From the NCBI GenBank assembly GCA_964372275.1, contig CAYJRR010000029.1:1-39193 (forward strand): DNA of 39,193 nucleotides, given 5' to 3'. Below the pieces are notes generated by a model. It was not told the origin of the DNA. It ran no database searches and worked only from the letters and a program-made list of their open reading frames with translations. Made by a program: the position numbers and the translations under genes. Positions 1 through 8,474 of the stretch are shown here, piece after piece. Each line of letters starts with the position of its first letter. The stretch's first letter is position 1. The DNA is from CAYJRR01 sp964372275 [NCBI: uncultured bacterium]. GTDB lineage: Bacteria > CAYJRR01.

Positions 1-428
1 GACAGTAAGAGCTTAGACGACGTCGACTCTCACGGACACACCCAGTGCATGGACTATCTCGGAGGAGATCTATGCTGACGCGACAACTTCATCCTCGCAC
101 TGGAGGTGCATCCGGCAACCGCAGCCGAGGTGCGCCGAGTCGTTGCAAAGCAGGCTAGGACGATGTCGGCGTTGGAATCCCAACTCGGCTCCTGTCCGGT
201 TCATCGATGGAGTTGGCTCGCAAGCGGGCGCGTGGTTGCTCTGTCGCCAGCAAGCCCAGAACGCAGGCTGCTTGATCGACAAGGCATCGATCATCCGCGA
301 CGATCCCTGAAGCTCTGTTAGCTGATGCGCGATCGCGCGATCATTTCAGTACGCCGGTCACGGCGCGACGGGAGCCGCACCGGGAGCGGAAGAGCGCTGG
401 CGGGGCGGGCCGCCCGTCGAGAAACCGC
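1..428. other. No supported gene; lower-GC stretch (1-330)
   Basis: Nothing convincing is encoded here. A short open frame starts at ATG 73 behind a GGAGGAG sequence but ends after 28 codons, and overlapping frames on both strands show no recognisable motif. The first 330 bases look less GC-rich than the rest of the window, so this may be a decayed or foreign segment. That is an impression from reading, not a measurement. Confidence 0.4.
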
Positions 429-1121
429 CTACGGGGCCGCATCCACCTCGAGCATGTACCCCACCCCCCGCACCGTCTTCAGCATCCGCCCCCTCTCCCC
501 CGCCTCCAGCTTCTTCCGCAGGTAGTTGACGTAGACGTCCACGATGTTGGTGAACTCGCCCCCGTTCCCGCCCCACACCGCGCGCAGGATCTGCTCGCGG
601 GTGAGCGCCACGTTCCGGTTGCGGACGAAGAGCTCGAGCAGGTTGTATTCGGTCAAGGTCAGCGCGACCGGCTGCCCGCGGAGCAGGACCCGGTGCCGCG
701 CGCGGTCGATCTGCACCTCCCCGGCGACCACCACCTCCCCGACCCGCCCCTTTGCCCGGCGCAGGTGCGCGCGGAGACGGACGACGAACTCCTCCCAGGC
801 GGTCCCCTTCGCGACGAAGTCGTCGGCGCCGCTCTCGAACGCGGCTCGGCGACCGTCGCTGTCGTCGCGCCGCGCAAAGAACAGCAGCGCGAGCTCCCGC
901 CCCGGCGGATCGGGCTGCTCGCGGAGCGACCGGCACAGGTCGAACGGGTCCTGTCCCTCGAGGTCCCGTTCCAACACCACGGCGTCGGGGCGCTCCATCG
1001 GATAGCGTGCCAGCGCCTGCCGGCCCGACGACGGCGCCACCCGGAATCCCTTGGCGCAGAGCCGCGCGGTCAGGTCCGCAACCGAGACGGGATCCTCGTC
1101 CACGACCAGGACCTTCGCCAT
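429..1121 (-). CDS. OmpR/PhoB-family response regulator with atypical receiver
   Basis: A 230-residue protein with the usual two-domain layout: a CheY-like receiver (about 1-118) and a winged-helix DNA-binding domain (about 130-228, ending with RKKLE...TVRGVGYML). The acidic pocket (D8, E9, D10) and the switch lysine (K105) are present. The phospho-acceptor position in the strand normally read as LLD is E51 (VVLERDLEG), the conserved Thr/Ser of the TAR motif is F82 (FFAR), and the proline after the lysine is G106. It should bind DNA but is unlikely to be controlled by normal phosphorylation. E51 may mimic the phosphorylated state. No histidine kinase lies nearby. It is divergent from the beta-barrel/TPR operon, with 184 bases between, so it is a candidate regulator of that operon (inference only). 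Confidence 0.9.
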   Translation of the reverse strand: MAKVLVVDEDPVSVADLTARLCAKGFRVAPSSGRQALARYPMERPDAVVLERDLEGQDPFDLCRSLREQPDPPGRELALLFFARRDDSDGRRAAFESGADDFVAKGTAWEEFVVRLRAHLRRAKGRVGEVVVAGEVQIDRARHRVLLRGQPVALTLTEYNLLELFVRNRNVALTREQILRAVWGGNGGEFTNIVDVYVNYLRKKLEAGERGRMLKTVRGVGYMLEVDAAP

Positions 1122-1244
1122 CCCTTTCGCCGTCCTCCGGCGACTGTTGCTAGCGGCGACTTTTCACGCCGCAACGCGGTCTTCCGCCCGCGTACCGCGT
1201 ACCTGGACGGCCGTTCGGCACGGCGGCGAAATGTAGAAATAAGC

Positions 1245-1274
1245 TTGCTCGCGCGTCGGCACCTCTCCTATAAC
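1245..1274 (+). promoter_or_regulatory. Possible sigma70-like promoter of the beta-barrel/TPR operon
   Basis: TTGCTC at 1245-1250 and TATAAC at 1269-1274 are separated by 18 bases in the intergenic region between the response regulator and the first barrel gene. The -10 hexamer matches the consensus at five of six positions, the -35 at three of six. A GGAG at about 1293-1296 then precedes the ATG at 1306. Assigned by eye only. Confidence 0.35.
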
Positions 1275-1305
1275 GCCATGAACTTCCTCACCGGAGTCGG
1301 TTCCA

Positions 1306-2088
1306 ATGACAAGACGCGGGGTTAGGGTCGAGCGAGTACGTCGTGCGGCGAACCGTTGGCGATCCGTGGCGTGGGCCGTGGGCCTCACCGCGCTCCCGCT
1401 CGCCGCGCACGCCCAAGAAGAGTCAGGCCAACCCACGGCCCCGAAGCCCGCCACCGGCAACCCCCCGCAGGCCCTTTCCGAGAAGGACTACTACCGCACG
1501 ATCAAGGTGGTGCAGAAGCGCTCGATCGGGAAGGCGCGGCGGCTGGAGATCTCCCCCTTCCTCGCCTATCTCCCGAACGACGACTTCGTCCGCGCCACGA
1601 TCCCCGGCCTCGACGTCACCTACCACTTCACCGAAGGGGTGGCGCTGGAGGCGACGGTCGCCCAGGGCAATCACCGAAACAAACAGTTGTTGTCCGAGGT
1701 GCGCGATGCCGGCGTGCAGCCGGCGGTCCTCGACCGGTTCAAGGTGCTGGGGAGCTTCGGCTTCCACTGGTCGCCGATCTACGGGAAGATCGCCTACCTC
1801 GAGCGGAAGATCATCGCCTACGACCTGTTCTTCGCGACCGGTTTCGGCGTCACCAACACCGAGCTCGAGATCACCACCTCCACCGGGAGCGGCGACGACG
1901 CCACGACCGAGAAGGTCTCGACGTCGTTCCAGGGCTACTACATCGGGATCGGGCAGCGCTACTACTTCACGCGGAACGCGGCGCTCCGGATCGAGCTCCG
2001 CAACTACTCGTACACCCAGCGCGTCGACGCCAGCTTCAACAACCGCAACAACATGCTGCTCGGTCTGGGCTTCAGCTACCTCCTGTAA
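1306..2088 (+). CDS. Outer-membrane beta-barrel protein, GltA/NfsA position
   Basis: A 260-residue exported protein. A long basic n-region is followed by a hydrophobic segment and a signal-peptidase I type AHA-Q site near residue 37. The mature part has alternating aromatic/polar strands, ends in an aromatic-rich strand (LGLGFSYLL), and resembles the outer-membrane beta-barrel family common in Myxococcota (the family I know as OMP_myx_plus). It is first in an operon of barrel, barrel, TPR, TPR, TPR-lipoprotein, the order of M. xanthus gltA/nfsA onward. The start is supported by a GGAG nine bases upstream. In Glt/Nfs, such barrels form the outer-membrane part of a trans-envelope complex. The family call is firm; the specific GltA/NfsA equivalence rests on gene order. 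Confidence 0.8.
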   Translation: MTRRGVRVERVRRAANRWRSVAWAVGLTALPLAAHAQEESGQPTAPKPATGNPPQALSEKDYYRTIKVVQKRSIGKARRLEISPFLAYLPNDDFVRATIPGLDVTYHFTEGVALEATVAQGNHRNKQLLSEVRDAGVQPAVLDRFKVLGSFGFHWSPIYGKIAYLERKIIAYDLFFATGFGVTNTELEITTSTGSGDDATTEKVSTSFQGYYIGIGQRYYFTRNAALRIELRNYSYTQRVDASFNNRNNMLLGLGFSYLL

Positions 2089-2097
2089 GGCACGTCG

Positions 2098-2760
2098 ATG
2101 AATCGAACCTTGGAAAAGGCGCTCCTCCTCCTCTTCGCCGCGGGCCTCCCGGTCACGGCGAGCGCCGCGGCGACGGAAGGCCCGGTCGTCCGGCCGCAGC
2201 GATATTCGACCGCCGATTCGACCGAGCTTTCGCTCGTCGTCGGCTACGTCACCAACGACCCCTACAACCGGGTGATCGTCCCCGGCATCTCCGGGATCTA
2301 CCGCCTCGACAACCATCGGGCGATCGAGGTCCACGGCGGCTACGGGATCTACTCCGACAAGGACCTGCTCGACCAGGTGCGGCAGAAGATCGGGCGCGAT
2401 CCCAACCTGATCAGCCGCCCGCAGTGGTTCCTCACGGGGAACTACCTCTGGACGCCGCTCTACGGGAAGATCAACGCCTTCGCCGAGGTCGTCCTCCACT
2501 ACGACCTCTACGTCCTGGCCGGCGCGGGTCTCACCGGAGACGAGGTCGAGACCAACAGCGCCGGCACCCCCTCGGTGAAGACGGTGCAGTCGAAGATCTT
2601 CCCCGTGACCGACTTCGCCATCGGCCAGCACTTCTTCCTCTCCCGTAGCGCGGCGCTCCGGATCGAGTTCCGGCCCTACATCTTCTGGGAGCAGATCGAC
2701 GGCAAGTGGGATCCGAACGCCGACGTGCAGCTCCTCACCGGCCTCTCCTACCTCTTCTAA
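2098..2760 (+). CDS. Outer-membrane beta-barrel protein, GltB/NfsB position
   Basis: A 220-residue protein with a cleavable signal peptide (cleavage about residue 23, ASA-A) and a C-terminal strand ending LTGLSYLF, the aromatic terminus typical of barrel proteins recognised by the Bam machinery. It shares segments with its upstream neighbour: an N-terminal VPGIxGIYR strand, the WTPLYGKINAF segment (WSPIYGKIAYL upstream) and FFLSRSAALRIEFRPY (YYFTRNAALRIELRNY upstream). The two genes are therefore tandem paralogues, as are GltA/GltB and NfsA/NfsB. It starts nine bases after the previous stop, so it is almost certainly co-transcribed. Confidence 0.8.
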   Translation: MNRTLEKALLLLFAAGLPVTASAAATEGPVVRPQRYSTADSTELSLVVGYVTNDPYNRVIVPGISGIYRLDNHRAIEVHGGYGIYSDKDLLDQVRQKIGRDPNLISRPQWFLTGNYLWTPLYGKINAFAEVVLHYDLYVLAGAGLTGDEVETNSAGTPSVKTVQSKIFPVTDFAIGQHFFLSRSAALRIEFRPYIFWEQIDGKWDPNADVQLLTGLSYLF

Positions 2761-2773
2761 GGGTCGCACGCTG

Positions 2774-4720
2774 ATGAAGACCGCCATTCGGAGCACCCGC
2801 CGACTCTCCATGCGCGTCGCCACGGCGTTCGTGCTGGCGACCGCCGCGCTCGCCGTGGGTCCGCTCGCGGCCCCCGGCGTCGCCCACGCGCAGCCCAAGC
2901 CGAAGCCGCTCTCCACCGACGACGTGATCAAGATGTCGAAGGCCGGGATCCCGGAGTCGGTGATCGTCAGCAAGATCGTCAAGTCGGGGACGGTCTTTCG
3001 CCTCGAGGTGCAGGACATCCTGGCCCTCAAGAAGGCCGGCGTCTCGGACAAGGTGATCGAAGCGATGGTGAACACCGAGATGTCCGAGGGGCGCCCGGCC
3101 GCCGCCCCGACCCCCGCGGCGGCGCCGACCCCCGCGGCGGCCGTTCCGCCAACCGACAGCGGGCCGACCGAGGAGGAACGGATCCTCGGCGTCTCGAAGC
3201 CGCCCGACGGCGGTGCCGACGACATGATGTGGGGCGGTCCCGCGACCGGCGGCACGCTGGCCCAGGCGGCGCAGCTGTTCCGCGACGGGAAGTTCCAGGA
3301 GTCCTCCGACATGCTGTTCGGCCTCGTCGAGGCCAAGCGGGTGCCGGCGCAGGACCTGCCCGACGCGCTCCACCACCTGGCGGAGAGCCTCTACAACATG
3401 GGGCTCCTCCAGAGCGCCCTCTACTACTACGTCGACGCGGTGAAGCAGGGCTCGCAGACCCGCGTCTTCGCCCCGGCGCTGGCGCGCGTGATCGAGATCT
3501 CCGACCGCCTGCGCGACGACCGACGGCTGCTCCAGATCCTGCAGGAGATCGATCCCGGCAAGCTGCCCAGCGAACTGCGCCGTGACGCCGGCTACTTCTA
3601 CGGACTGCTCTACTTCCGCAAGGAGGACAACGAGGGGGCGAAGAAGGCGCTCCGCGCCGTCTCGCCGGACAGCCGCTACTACACCAAGGCGAAGTACACC
3701 GAGGGGGTGCTGCTGTCGCTCGAAGGGAACGACGAGGCGGCGCTCGCCGCCTTCAAGGAGGCGGTCAACGCCGGCGGAACGCCGAAGAAGGCCGCGAAGA
3801 AAGGGGCGGCCGCGGCCCCTCCCGACCGCGCGGCGCAGGAGGCCCGGCTGGCGATGGCCCGCACCCTCTACGCGGCCGAACGCTACGAAGAGGCGATCGA
3901 GGAGTTCCGGCAGGTCGCCCGCGAAGGGGAGCTGTGGGCCCCGTCGTTGTTCGACAACGCCTGGTCGCTCTACAAGGGGAAGGAGTTCGGCTCGGCGCTG
4001 GGGAACATCCTCTCCACCCGATCGCCGTTCTTCGACGCCTTCTACGAGCCGGAGGCGAAGGTGCTGGAGGCGATCGTCTACTACCGCCTCTGCCTCTTTC
4101 CGCAGGCGAACACCACGCTCAACAACTTCATGCAGGTCTATTCCCCCTACTCCGCCAAGATCAAGGCGTTCCGGAAGCAGGCGGAGAAGCGGCCGCCCGA
4201 GCAGGTGTTCGCGGTGCTGAAGGACTTCGTCGACTCCAAGGGGAAGGCCGCCGTCTTCCTCCCGGCCGATCTGATGCTGGCCGTCGCCGCCGACGGGAAG
4301 ATCGGCGACATCCTGTTCCACATCCAGGCGATCGAGTTCGAGCAGCAGAAGATCCGGGACATCGGTCCCTGGCGCGGCAGCCGCGTCGCCGCCGCCGTCA
4401 CCGAGCAGATGAACGGCCACAAGGACTCGTTGCGCAAACTTGGCGGGAAGCTGATCGTCCGCGAGTTCGAGGACCAGGACGAGAAGCTCGACAACCTCTT
4501 CGCGCAGGCAAAGACGATCCGCTTCGAGATCACCCTCGGCGAGAAGGAGGCGCTCGAAGCCTCGCTCCTCGGCAAGGGCTCCGGGGCGGCGACCGGGAAG
4601 CAGAAGGAGGCGCCCCTGGTGCTGGCCGACGACCACGTGCTGTGGCCGTTCGACGGCGAATACTGGCGGGACGAGGTCGGCTACTACAAGTTCTCCGTGC
4701 AAGGGGAGTGCGTGAAATGA
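2774..4720 (+). CDS. gltC: Periplasmic TPR protein, GltC/NfsC-like
   Basis: A 648-residue exported protein. After a signal peptide (cleavage near AHA-Q, about residue 39) comes a small helical domain (about 45-95) with the pattern STDDVIKMSKAGIPESVI, repeated in degenerate form as ILALKKAGVSDKVIEAM. A Pro/Ala-rich linker (about 103-125) leads into a long TPR solenoid, with A...Y..G..EEAI-type helices clearest at about 350-400. In M. xanthus GltC and NfsC are periplasmic TPR proteins joining inner and outer parts of the machine, and the position here (third in the operon) agrees. Its stop overlaps the next start by four bases (ATGA), indicating translational coupling. An alternative start at 2810 has no better ribosome site. 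Confidence 0.72.
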   Translation: MKTAIRSTRRLSMRVATAFVLATAALAVGPLAAPGVAHAQPKPKPLSTDDVIKMSKAGIPESVIVSKIVKSGTVFRLEVQDILALKKAGVSDKVIEAMVNTEMSEGRPAAAPTPAAAPTPAAAVPPTDSGPTEEERILGVSKPPDGGADDMMWGGPATGGTLAQAAQLFRDGKFQESSDMLFGLVEAKRVPAQDLPDALHHLAESLYNMGLLQSALYYYVDAVKQGSQTRVFAPALARVIEISDRLRDDRRLLQILQEIDPGKLPSELRRDAGYFYGLLYFRKEDNEGAKKALRAVSPDSRYYTKAKYTEGVLLSLEGNDEAALAAFKEAVNAGGTPKKAAKKGAAAAPPDRAAQEARLAMARTLYAAERYEEAIEEFRQVAREGELWAPSLFDNAWSLYKGKEFGSALGNILSTRSPFFDAFYEPEAKVLEAIVYYRLCLFPQANTTLNNFMQVYSPYSAKIKAFRKQAEKRPPEQVFAVLKDFVDSKGKAAVFLPADLMLAVAADGKIGDILFHIQAIEFEQQKIRDIGPWRGSRVAAAVTEQMNGHKDSLRKLGGKLIVREFEDQDEKLDNLFAQAKTIRFEITLGEKEALEASLLGKGSGAATGKQKEAPLVLADDHVLWPFDGEYWRDEVGYYKFSVQGECVK

Positions 4721-7700
4721 CGCGACGAGCGAACCTCCGATCGATCGGACTCCTGATCGCCGTGAGTGGGCTGCTGATCGGACCTCCGGCGGTCCACGCC
4801 CAGGCGCGCAAGGCGGCGCCGCCGGCGAAACCGGCCCCCGCGGCGGCGGCGAAGAAGCCTCCCGAGAAGCCGCAGGGACCGGCCGACGCATCGCTGTTCG
4901 CCGGCGATCTCGACACCAGCCCCGAGTGGTTCAAGAAGCAGGAAGAGGTGATCGCCCAGCTCACCGACCTCATCAAGACGCTCCCCGACGGCGACATCAA
5001 GGCGACCCGTCTGGTGCAGCTCGCCGAGCTCCACTGGCAGAAGTCGAGCCGGCTCCACCGCCTCGCGGTCGCCAAGTTCAACAAGGTCTACGACGAGTGG
5101 TTCATGAAGGACGGCGCGGCGAAGGGGATCCCCGAGCCGAAGCTCGACGACCGCCAGGCCGACGAGGTGCTCAAGCGCGCCTCCGACATCTACGTGCTCG
5201 TCCTCAAGAAGTACCCGGACAACTCGCGCGCCGACCAGGCGCACTACTACCTCGGTCAGACCTACCTCGGGCAGGCGAAGAAGGACGAGGCGCTGTCGGT
5301 CTTCCAGAAGCTGGTGCAGCGCTTCCCGCAGTCCCCCTACATCCCCGACGCCTATCTCGCGCTCGGCGAATTCTTCTTCGAAAACAAAATGCTCCCGCAG
5401 GCCATCGAGAACTACCAGAAGGCCGCCCGGTACCCGAACGCCCAGAACTACGGCTACGCCATGTACAAGCTGGCGTGGTGCTACCTGAACACCGTCGAGT
5501 ACGAGAAGGCCGTCGCCGCGTTCAAGGACGTCATCACCTTCTCGATCAAGGCGGAGAAGACCGGTCAGAAGCTCGAGTACAAGGACCAGGCGCTCAAGGA
5601 CCTGGTGCTGGCCTACGCCCACATCGGCCGCGTCGACGAGGCGGAGAAGTACTTCAAGGACGTCGGCGGACCGGAGTACTTCCGCAAGATGCTCCAGTTC
5701 CTGGGAGGGACCTACTTCCAACAGGGGCGCGACGACGACTCGATCGCCATCTACAAGCGACTGATCTCGCTCGACCCGATGGACGGGGAGAACCTCACCT
5801 ACGAGGGGGAGATCCTGAAGGCGTGGATCCGGAAGGCCGACCGCCCGCAGGTGCTCGCCCAGCTCGACCGCATCGTGCAGATGGTGAAGCCGGACAGCGC
5901 CTGGGTCCGCGCCAACCAGGGGCAGATGGAGAAGATCGTGCAGCAGCGCGACGCCCTCGAGGGGTCGGTCTCGAAGTACGCGCGCGAGGTGTACGAGGAG
6001 TCGCGGAAGCTCAACGCCGAGCAGTCGTTCAAGGGGTTCCAGCAGGCGGAGAAGTTCTGCGAGTACTACCTGACGACCTTTCCCAAGGCGAAGAACGCCT
6101 ACCCGATCCGGATGATGCTGGCGGAGACGCAGTACAAGCTCGCCGGGCACGCGCTCGCGAAGCCCGACATCAAGTACCAGATCGCCAAGTTCAACGCCGC
6201 CGGCGAGAACTACATCCGGGTCGTCGAGATGAACCCCAAGGGGGAGTTCCTCAACGCCGCGACCGAGGGGGCGATCTACGCCTACGACCAGAAGGTGCGG
6301 GAGCTGGTCAAGACGATCCGCAAGGATCCGCGGCCGGCTGCGACCGACAAGCAGGCGAAGGAGCTGCCGACGGAGGAGAAGAACGTCGTCGCGGCGTGCG
6401 ACGTGTACATCAAGTACAACCCCAAGGGTCCGAACCACGTGAAGACCCGCTACACCGCCGCCTACCTCTCCTACGAGTACAACCAGTTCGACGAGGCGAT
6501 CCGGCGGTTCATGGACGTCGTGCACGCCGGCCCCGCCACCCAGGAGGCAAGGTTTGCGGCCGACCTGATCCTCAACATCTTCGAGATCCGGTCCGATCCC
6601 GCCTCGGCCGCCAACTACGCGCGTGACTTCCTCAAGGTCCCGGAGCTGGCGAAGGGGGACTACAAGAAGGAGCTGCAGACCGTCCTGGAGAAGTCCTCGT
6701 TCAAGCTGGTGGAGGTGACCGAGAAGCAGGGCCAACACGGCGAGGCGGCCGCGGGCTACCTCAAGTTCGCCAAGGAGTTCCCCGGATCGGAGCTGGTCGA
6801 CGAGGCCTATTACAACGCCTCGGCCGCCTACATGAACGCCGAGCGGGTCGACGAGGCGATCAAGGTGCGCGAGGAGTTCATCAAGAAGTTCCCGGACAGC
6901 CCGTTCACACCCGAGGTGATCCTGTTCCTCGGCGACAACTACCGGAAGACGGTGGCGTTCGACCGGGCGGCCGACTACTACGAGCTCCTGGCGACCAAGC
7001 ACCCGAAGTTCAAGGCCGCCCCCGACGCGCTCTACAACGCCGCGCTGTTCCGCGAGAACCTGGGGGACGCGACCAAGGCCATCGCCGACTACCGCCTCTA
7101 CCTGAAGACCTACCCCGAACGGGAGGACGGCCACGACATCGTCTTCACCATCGCGGAGATCCACGAGAAGCGGAAAGAGGTCGACAACGCGATCAAGACC
7201 TACGAGGAGTACATCCGGGTCTACGGCTCGAAGCGGAGCCCCGACCTGTTCCTCGACGCCCACGCCAAGATCGCGACGTTGGCCTACGACCGGGGGAAGA
7301 AGAAGGAGGCGTACACCAAGTACGCGCAGCTCACCCAGGCCTACCGGGAGCTGGTGAAGACCAAGGCGAAGATCGGTCCGACGGGCTTGGGCGCCGCGGC
7401 GAAAGCGGCCTTCTTCCAGGTGGAGCCGAAGTTCGACGAGTACGCGTCGATCAAGCTCCAACTCCCCCAGAAGAAACTGGCCGAATCGATCGGCGACAAG
7501 CTCAAGCGGATCAAGCCGCTGGTCGACGACTACACCAAGGTCGTCGAATACCGTCACGGCGACTGGGCGGTGGCGTCGCTCTACCAGATCGGCCGGCTGT
7601 CGGAGGAGTTCGTGAACGCGGTGCGGGAGTCGCCGATCCCGCCGGAGCTGACCACCGAAGCTCAGATCGAGCTCTACAAGCTCGAACTGCAAGAGAAGTT

Positions 7701-7911
7701 CGGACCGGTCGAGGACGCGGCCGTGGAGTTCTACCAGAAGTGCCTGCAGACGTCGTACGATTACCGGATCTATTCCGAGTACACACGCAAGTCGATCGAG
7801 GGTCTGGAGCGGGTCCGTCCCAGCCAGTTTGGCTCGGACCCGGACCTCCGACTCGCCGCCGGTACCGCCGCCGTCGCCTTCGAATCGAGCCCGATCATTG
7901 AGGTGAAGTGA
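4717..7911 (+). CDS. Large periplasmic TPR protein, GltD/NfsD position
   Basis: A 1064-residue exported protein starting at the ATG that overlaps the previous stop. The signal peptide ends near AVHA-Q (about residue 28) and is followed by an Ala/Pro/Lys-rich linker to about 55. The rest is a nearly continuous TPR superhelix, with many copies of the Y.LG..Y....K.DEAL..F..L...FP pattern (for example at about 165-210, 220-250 and 690-830). It ends without a second domain. A giant TPR protein between a GltC-like and a GltE-like gene is the layout of the Glt and Nfs operons, so a scaffold role in the periplasm is likely. The dense lysine and glutamate content suggests an elongated, soluble protein. 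The TPR call is secure; the named equivalence is from order and size. Confidence 0.78.
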   Translation: MTRRANLRSIGLLIAVSGLLIGPPAVHAQARKAAPPAKPAPAAAAKKPPEKPQGPADASLFAGDLDTSPEWFKKQEEVIAQLTDLIKTLPDGDIKATRLVQLAELHWQKSSRLHRLAVAKFNKVYDEWFMKDGAAKGIPEPKLDDRQADEVLKRASDIYVLVLKKYPDNSRADQAHYYLGQTYLGQAKKDEALSVFQKLVQRFPQSPYIPDAYLALGEFFFENKMLPQAIENYQKAARYPNAQNYGYAMYKLAWCYLNTVEYEKAVAAFKDVITFSIKAEKTGQKLEYKDQALKDLVLAYAHIGRVDEAEKYFKDVGGPEYFRKMLQFLGGTYFQQGRDDDSIAIYKRLISLDPMDGENLTYEGEILKAWIRKADRPQVLAQLDRIVQMVKPDSAWVRANQGQMEKIVQQRDALEGSVSKYAREVYEESRKLNAEQSFKGFQQAEKFCEYYLTTFPKAKNAYPIRMMLAETQYKLAGHALAKPDIKYQIAKFNAAGENYIRVVEMNPKGEFLNAATEGAIYAYDQKVRELVKTIRKDPRPAATDKQAKELPTEEKNVVAACDVYIKYNPKGPNHVKTRYTAAYLSYEYNQFDEAIRRFMDVVHAGPATQEARFAADLILNIFEIRSDPASAANYARDFLKVPELAKGDYKKELQTVLEKSSFKLVEVTEKQGQHGEAAAGYLKFAKEFPGSELVDEAYYNASAAYMNAERVDEAIKVREEFIKKFPDSPFTPEVILFLGDNYRKTVAFDRAADYYELLATKHPKFKAAPDALYNAALFRENLGDATKAIADYRLYLKTYPEREDGHDIVFTIAEIHEKRKEVDNAIKTYEEYIRVYGSKRSPDLFLDAHAKIATLAYDRGKKKEAYTKYAQLTQAYRELVKTKAKIGPTGLGAAAKAAFFQVEPKFDEYASIKLQLPQKKLAESIGDKLKRIKPLVDDYTKVVEYRHGDWAVASLYQIGRLSEEFVNAVRESPIPPELTTEAQIELYKLELQEKFGPVEDAAVEFYQKCLQTSYDYRIYSEYTRKSIEGLERVRPSQFGSDPDLRLAAGTAAVAFESSPIIEVK

Positions 7912-8354
7912 TGAAGCCGAACGTCCGCCCATTCGGGCTCGTCGCCGTCGCCGCTACCCTCCTGACCGCCTCCGCCTGCGGGCCGAAGCAGCAGACCGAA
8001 AAGGTCGGCACGGTGACCGTCAAGCGTCCGTCCTCGGACCCGAAGCCGGCCGCGAAGGCCACGAAGGGGGCGAAGACCGGAAAGGACAAGGCGACCGCCG
8101 GAGCGAAGGGACCGGCGGCGAGCGCGCCGGTGGTGGCCGTGACGCGTGCGTCGTCCTCGTCGAATCCGCAGGCGGTGGCCAGCCTCAAGGAGGCGGTCGA
8201 ACTCCTGACCAAGATCCGCCGCGAGGGGAGCGGGAGTTACGACACGGTGATCGCGCGGCTCGAGGGGGCGACGGCGCTCGACTCGAACTTCGCCGAGGCC
8301 TGGTACAACCTGGGGGTCGTCTACGAGGACCTGGGCAAGTACGACAAGGCGTAG
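7911..8354 (+). CDS. gltE: GltE/NfsE-like TPR lipoprotein, N-terminal part (ends at in-frame TAG)
   Basis: The gene starts at ATG 7911, overlapping the previous TGA by one base, with a GAGGTGA ribosome site about five bases upstream. Residues 1-20 form a lipoprotein signal peptide ending in TASAC, followed by a Lys/Ala-rich linker and the first TPR (WYNLGVVYEDLGKYDKA, about 130-147). The frame then meets TAG at 8352-8354, giving 147 residues. The same frame continues uninterrupted and in register with the TPR pattern (NAFYRAS...) to 9434, so this is the first third of a gene of about 508 codons that resembles GltE (AglT), the TPR lipoprotein of the gliding machine. If the stop is real, the product is a short lipoprotein unlikely to work. 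Confidence 0.75.
   Translation: MKPNVRPFGLVAVAATLLTASACGPKQQTEKVGTVTVKRPSSDPKPAAKATKGAKTGKDKATAGAKGPAASAPVVAVTRASSSSNPQAVASLKEAVELLTKIRREGSGSYDTVIARLEGATALDSNFAEAWYNLGVVYEDLGKYDKA
8352..8354 (+). other. In-frame amber (TAG) codon inside the GltE-like gene
   Basis: The codons around it read AAG GCG TAG AAC GCC TTC TAT. In a TPR of the form YDKAxxAFxRA, the interrupted position is variable and often Glu or Gln, one base from TAG (GAG or CAG). TAG also ends several intact genes in this window (429, 14556, 20984, 23392 and 25377, among others), so it is a normal stop here. A recent nonsense mutation, a consensus error or programmed readthrough are all possible. Confidence 0.85.
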
Positions 8355-8474
8355 AACGCCTTCTATCGCGCGAGCCGGGCCGCGACCCCCCTCGCCGACG
8401 CCGCCGCGTCGCTGGGCCGGATCTACGTCCTTCGTGGAAACCTCTCCAAGGCGAAGGAGTACTACAACGAGCGG

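Noticed and set aside
70-321. Overlapping short open frames on both strands at the window start
   Set aside because: They have no recognisable domain, poor ribosome sites (except for a 28-codon frame) and mutually exclusive overlaps.
4684-7932. Very long open frame antisense to the giant TPR gene (over 1000 codons, minus strand)
   Set aside because: It is a mirror of a GC-rich, lysine/glutamate-rich gene. Its Val/Leu/Arg/Asp-rich translation has no motif, while the plus strand gives clean TPRs and a signal peptide. Similar antisense frames at 1423-3336, 2735-4891, 7770-9488, 18192-20897 and 26801-30451 were rejected for the same reason.
8352-8354. Pyrrolysine insertion or genome-wide TAG reassignment
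   Set aside because: TAG ends several intact genes in the window with no sensible continuation, and no methylamine methyltransferase or pyl gene is present. A point mutation, error or simple readthrough is more economical.
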